Positions 60,471 to 64,000 of a stretch of 64,000 nucleotides of DNA are shown here, piece after piece. The position numbers and the translations under genes are program-made. The notes below the pieces were generated by a model. The model made no database searches, was not told the DNA's origin, and saw nothing but the letters and a program-made list of their open reading frames with translations. This stretch comes from Lishizhenia tianjinensis (GTDB lineage Bacteria > Bacteroidota > Bacteroidia > Flavobacteriales_D > Crocinitomicaceae), in the NCBI RefSeq assembly GCF_900116425.1, contig NZ_FPAS01000002.1, forward strand, positions 576,537 to 640,536. Direction: 5' to 3'. Every line of letters starts with the position of its first letter. Positions within the stretch are counted from its first letter, which is position 1.

Positions 60471-62003
60471 ATGCAAGAAAAGATTTTAATTCTCGATTTT
60501 GGTTCGCAATACACGCAGTTGATCGCGCGTCGTGTGAGAGAGCTGAACGTATACTGTGAAATACATCCTTGGAACAAAGTTCCTGAAATAGGTGAGGATG
60601 TAAAAGGTGTAATTTTATCAGGAAGTCCATTTTCAACAAGAGACGAAAATGCGCCAAAACCTAATTTAGATGGAATAAAAGGAAAACTTCCATTGTTAGG
60701 GGTATGTTTTGGAGCACAATATCTTGCATTGAATTATGGAGGTGAAGTATTGCCTTCTAAAATTAGAGAATACGGAAGAGCAAATCTTTCTTTCGTAGAT
60801 CAGGATAACGAATTAACAGTAGGAATGAGTGATAACTCTCAAGTGTGGATGTCGCACGGAGATACCATCAAAGAAGTTCCTTCTAATTATAAAATTATTG
60901 CAAGTACACCAGATGTACGTGTAGCAGGATACAAAATTGAAGGGGAGACTACTTACGGTATTCAATTCCACCCAGAAGTTTACCACTCGTTAGAAGGTAA
61001 AGTTTTGTTGGAAAACTACATTGTTAACATTTGTGGATGTGCCCAAGACTGGACGCCAGATTCTTTCGTTGAAGAAACGGTAGCTGATTTAAAAGCGAAG
61101 TTAGGAGACGATAGAGTAATCTTAGGTTTGTCTGGAGGTGTTGATTCATCTGTAGCGGCTGTATTGTTACACAAAGCTATCGGTAAGAACTTACACTGTA
61201 TTTTCGTAAATAACGGTTTGCTTAGAAAAAATGAATTTGATTCAGTTTTAGAAAGCTACCAAGGTATGGGGTTGAACGTAAAAGGAGTGGATGCTTCTGA
61301 GCAATTCTATGCAGAGTTGAAAGGATTAACTGATCCAGAAGCGAAACGTAAGGCAATTGGTAAAGTCTTTGTTGATGTATTCGATGCAGAGTCTAAATTG
61401 GTAGAAAATGCAAAATGGTTAGGTCAAGGAACTATTTACCCAGACGTAATTGAGTCAGTTTCTGCAACAGGAGGACCATCTGCAACAATTAAATCTCACC
61501 ACAACGTTGGAGGTTTGCCTGACTACATGAAATTACAAGTAGTAGAACCTTTAAGATTGTTGTTTAAGGATGAGGTAAGAAGAGTAGGAGCATCTTTAGA
61601 TATTTCACCAAATATTTTAGGTCGTCACCCTTTCCCAGGTCCAGGACTTGGAATTAGAATTTTGGGAGACGTTACCGCAGAAAAAGTGCGAATCCTTCAA
61701 GAAGTAGATCACATATTCATTTCTTCGTTAAAAGAAGATGGATTATATGATGATGTTTGGCAAGCAGGTGCTATCTTCCTTCCAATTCAATCTGTAGGGG
61801 TTATGGGAGATGAGAGAACGTATGAAAATGCGGTTGCTTTAAGAGCTGTAACATCAACAGATGGTATGACGGCAGATTGGTGTCACTTACCATACGAATT
61901 CTTGGCGAAAGTATCGAACAAGATCATTAATCAGGTTAAAGGTATCAATAGAGTTACTTACGATATTAGCTCTAAGCCACCTGCAACCATAGAATGGGAA
62001 TAA
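60471..62003 (+). CDS. guaA: GMP synthase (glutamine-hydrolysing)
   Basis: 510 residues from ATG 60471. The class I glutamine amidotransferase half (1-195) has GVCFGAQY with nucleophile Cys79, and QFHPEVYHS. The ATP-pyrophosphatase half (about 200-390) has [12 protein letters not shown] and the C-terminal dimerisation part ends PPATIEWE. Converts XMP to GMP. An upstream extension to 60432 is rejected because it overlaps the promoter. It is followed after 4 bases by the LysM gene and then hemF, an order common in Bacteroidota. Confidence 0.97.
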   Translation: MQEKILILDFGSQYTQLIARRVRELNVYCEIHPWNKVPEIGEDVKGVILSGSPFSTRDENAPKPNLDGIKGKLPLLGVCFGAQYLALNYGGEVLPSKIREYGRANLSFVDQDNELTVGMSDNSQVWMSHGDTIKEVPSNYKIIASTPDVRVAGYKIEGETTYGIQFHPEVYHSLEGKVLLENYIVNICGCAQDWTPDSFVEETVADLKAKLGDDRVILGLSGGVDSSVAAVLLHKAIGKNLHCIFVNNGLLRKNEFDSVLESYQGMGLNVKGVDASEQFYAELKGLTDPEAKRKAIGKVFVDVFDAESKLVENAKWLGQGTIYPDVIESVSATGGPSATIKSHHNVGGLPDYMKLQVVEPLRLLFKDEVRRVGASLDISPNILGRHPFPGPGLGIRILGDVTAEKVRILQEVDHIFISSLKEDGLYDDVWQAGAIFLPIQSVGVMGDERTYENAVALRAVTSTDGMTADWCHLPYEFLAKVSNKIINQVKGINRVTYDISSKPPATIEWE

Positions 62004-62007
62004 TTGA

Positions 62008-63861
62008 ATGAGATTTATTGGAATTTTAGTTATGATGTTGTTGGCTTCTACGCTTGTAGCGCAAGAAGGAGCAAACAAAAAGGATAAAATAGAAACTACA
62101 ATGGTGAACGGGAAGAAATGTCTCGTTCACGTTGTTGAAAGTGGAAATACACTTTACAGTTTACACCGTCAATACGAAGTGGCTATTGCTGAAATAGTTG
62201 CCTTAAACCCAAATGCTGAGGCTGGGCTTCAGGTGGGGCAGGTGGTCTATATTCCGCTCGAGAATTCCAATATTCAAACACATAAAATTCACATCGTAGA
62301 GGCGAGGCAAACCTTGTATGGTATTTCTCGCCTTTACGATGTTTCTGTAGCTGATATTGTAGCTTTAAATCCAGGTGCGGATCAGGGCTTACAAATTGGT
62401 CAGCAATTGAAAATACCAACTTTAGATGTAACCTCTACACCGGTAAAAGAAGTTGAGAAAAATACTTCACAACCTATCGTAAATAATCAACCACTCGTAC
62501 CTAATACGCCAAGTGTTCAATGGCCAGATAGCGTAGAAACGCACACGGTTCAAAAAGGTGAAACACTTTATAGAATTGCTTTGGCACACAAAGTAACCAT
62601 GCTGGATATCGTTAAAGAAAATGATATCGTAAATGGTGAAATTAAAGTAGGACAAATTTTAGTGATCCCTACAAAGGAAAAGGCTCCAGTATTTGCTGAA
62701 AATGCCATTCCATTTATTTCAGACTCTAATTATGTTGCTCCGAAATTCGAGCAAAAATCAAAATATAAGGTTGCGGTTATTTTACCCTTCCACATTACCA
62801 AAAATCCAGAAGTACTCTCTGGAATGATAACGCCAGCTACAGAATTGAATAAGTTAACAGATTTGTCTGTTGATTTTTACATGGGGGCGAAAATGGCCTT
62901 GGATTCTTTGGCAAAACTGGGCTTGACTGCGGAGGTTAAATTTTATGACTCGAAAGCGAGTGCGGCTGAAGTTGAGAGTATATTAAAAGGATATGATTTT
63001 AAAAATACAGATATCATTATAGGACCTTTGTTCAATCAAACCATTACTCCTGTAGCGAATTGGGCAAAAGCGAACAACGCAAGAATGATCGTTCCTTTTA
63101 ATGCCAATACTTCTGTTTTGAAAAGCAATCCTTACGTAAGTTTTGCTCTACCTTCAGATCTTACTTTAATTAAGTCATTGGCGCATTACTATGCTTTAGA
63201 GCATGGAGATGATAATGTGGTTTTAGTGAAAAGTGGTTTAGCGAAAGACAATGATGCTTACAGAGTTTTTAGAGAAGAGTTTAATCGTTTAACTACACCC
63301 CAATCGTACAGAGCTGTATTGAAAGAGGTGCAATTAACAGATGCAGGTAAAGAGTTATCTGCAGCGATTGTTAAAGATACATTAACTGTCTTCGTTGATT
63401 TGTCATCAGATAAGGCACATGCCATGCGTTTTTTAACGACCTTGAATAGGGTGAAAAACGAATCGAAGCACGAAGATGCAAGGGTTGCTGTGGTGGGTGT
63501 AAATGATTGGATGAAATTTGATGATTTAAGTAATTACTACAAGAATAGATTTCAGTTGCATTATGCATCGCCAAATCATTTAGATTATTCAACACCTGCA
63601 ATGAAAACCTTCGTGACGTCTTACAGAACACTTTATAACGCTGATCCTTCAAAGTATGCAGTGCAAGGTTTTGATGTGACTTACGCTTATTTGAGTCAGT
63701 ACCTTTTAATGCGCAATGTAAATGAAGGTTTGATGAATGATATTCGCCTTGAATCGAGAGGAGTAGGAAACGGAACAGAAAACGGAACTTGTTTTATTTT
63801 AAAACAAGAGAATTTTGAAATCAAGAGAGTTGGAAAAGTCATTAACCAAAGAGTATATTAA
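62008..63861 (+). CDS. LysM-repeat protein with periplasmic-binding-protein-like domain
   Basis: 617 residues; signal peptide 1-18 (ends LVAQ). Three LysM repeats at about 40-85, 92-137 and 178-222 (VESGNTLYSLHRQYEVAIAE, VEARQTLYGISRLYDVSVAD, VQKGETLYRIALAHKVTMLD) bind peptidoglycan or chitin-like polymers. From about 250 to 600 there is a type 1 periplasmic-binding-like fold (KVAVILPFHIT, MGAKMALDSLAKLGL, DIIIGPLFNQ, VQGFDVTYAYLSQYLL). The family lies between guaA and hemF in many Bacteroidota; its role in cell-envelope function is not settled. The end overlaps the probable start of hemF. Confidence 0.88.
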   Translation: MRFIGILVMMLLASTLVAQEGANKKDKIETTMVNGKKCLVHVVESGNTLYSLHRQYEVAIAEIVALNPNAEAGLQVGQVVYIPLENSNIQTHKIHIVEARQTLYGISRLYDVSVADIVALNPGADQGLQIGQQLKIPTLDVTSTPVKEVEKNTSQPIVNNQPLVPNTPSVQWPDSVETHTVQKGETLYRIALAHKVTMLDIVKENDIVNGEIKVGQILVIPTKEKAPVFAENAIPFISDSNYVAPKFEQKSKYKVAVILPFHITKNPEVLSGMITPATELNKLTDLSVDFYMGAKMALDSLAKLGLTAEVKFYDSKASAAEVESILKGYDFKNTDIIIGPLFNQTITPVANWAKANNARMIVPFNANTSVLKSNPYVSFALPSDLTLIKSLAHYYALEHGDDNVVLVKSGLAKDNDAYRVFREEFNRLTTPQSYRAVLKEVQLTDAGKELSAAIVKDTLTVFVDLSSDKAHAMRFLTTLNRVKNESKHEDARVAVVGVNDWMKFDDLSNYYKNRFQLHYASPNHLDYSTPAMKTFVTSYRTLYNADPSKYAVQGFDVTYAYLSQYLLMRNVNEGLMNDIRLESRGVGNGTENGTCFILKQENFEIKRVGKVINQRVY

Positions 63862-64000
63862 GGAACAGTTCATGTTGCTGCAAGATAGAATTTGCAGTAG
63901 ATTAGAAGAGCTAGACGGAAAATCAAAATTTCATCAAGACCTCTGGGATAGAGCAGAGGGAGGAGGCGGAAGAACCCGCATCATACAAGATGGAAATGTA
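63830..64000 (+). CDS. hemF: oxygen-dependent coproporphyrinogen III oxidase, N-terminal part (cut by the window end)
   Basis: 57 visible codons. LQDRICSRLEELDG then WDRAEGGGGRTRIIQDGNV align by eye with the N-terminus of HemF (LQDTICQQLTAVDG ... GGGGRSRVLRNGGVF). A TTG start at 63830, overlapping the LysM gene by 32 bases, keeps the conserved IKEQFMLLQDRIC helix; ATG 63872 would cut it. HemF turns coproporphyrinogen III into protoporphyrinogen IX in haem synthesis. Confidence 0.8.
   Translation, partial: MEKSLTKEYIKEQFMLLQDRICSRLEELDGKSKFHQDLWDRAEGGGGRTRIIQDGNV

Overview
The window is a low-GC chromosomal segment from a member of the Bacteroidota, most likely the Flavobacteriales. Four things in the sequence point there: promoters of the TAnnTTTG type (the Bacteroidota -7 element), gliding genes gldF and gldG, at least five proteins with type IX secretion (T9SS) C-terminal sorting domains plus a PorV-family protein, and conserved gene neighbourhoods (barrel-ompH-ompH-murI, guaA-LysM-hemF, gldF-gldG next to dnaN). 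No phage, insertion sequence, rRNA or CRISPR array is visible. There is one tRNA, tRNA-Leu(UAG).

Layout. 0-2.6 kb: the end of an outer-membrane barrel gene (probably bamA), two Skp/OmpH-like periplasmic chaperones, glutamate racemase and a gamma-carbonic-anhydrase-like protein. 2.8-11.8 kb: a three-gene surface operon with a large TonB-dependent receptor, a 1390-residue T9SS-sorted protein and a PorV/PorQ-family barrel. 11.9-18 kb: greA, a HIT hydrolase, ruvC, a flippase-like protein with a GT2 glycosyltransferase, an AtoE-type short-chain fatty acid transporter, a DUF3127 OB-fold protein and a flavin reductase. 18.2-19.8 kb: tRNA-Leu and trigger factor. 19.8-34.5 kb: secreted enzymes (a T9SS protein with PhoD; PhoX with a leucine-rich-repeat protein and a di-haem peroxidase) interleaved with hldD, serS, RidA and small membrane proteins. 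Three copies of a composite intergenic repeat mark the boundaries in this part.

34.6-45 kb: another T9SS protein, the thrS-infC-rpmI-rplT translation operon, comEC, a lipoprotein and a DUF5916 protein. 45-52 kb is the most accessory-looking part: a DsbA/SpxH-like thiol lipoprotein divergent from an HxlR regulator with two candidate operators between them, several unrecognised secreted or membrane proteins, an RDD protein, a DUF2200 protein, a CsgG-like/barrel fusion, and a TonB-C protein followed by a small membrane-protein gene broken by two in-frame amber codons. 52-64 kb: dnaN, DUF4340-gldG-gldF, an ABM-fold protein, SAM hydrolase, phoH-purC, and guaA-LysM-hemF (hemF is cut by the window end).

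Functional picture. Much of the accessory coding capacity goes to the cell surface: T9SS cargo, outer-membrane import and phosphate release by two unrelated alkaline phosphatase families. The rest is core replication, translation and nucleotide metabolism. The observations most worth following are the modular repeat cassette with a structurally conserved terminator (19838, 24777, 29271), a possible pseudoknotted RNA at 25060-25232, the redox regulator pair with paired palindromes at 46.0-46.15 kb, the dedicated TonB/T9SS/PorV trio, a hairpin at the 5' end of the greA leader, and the twice-interrupted gene at 50955-51317. All functional names rest on reading the sequence and on family knowledge; no database search was run.
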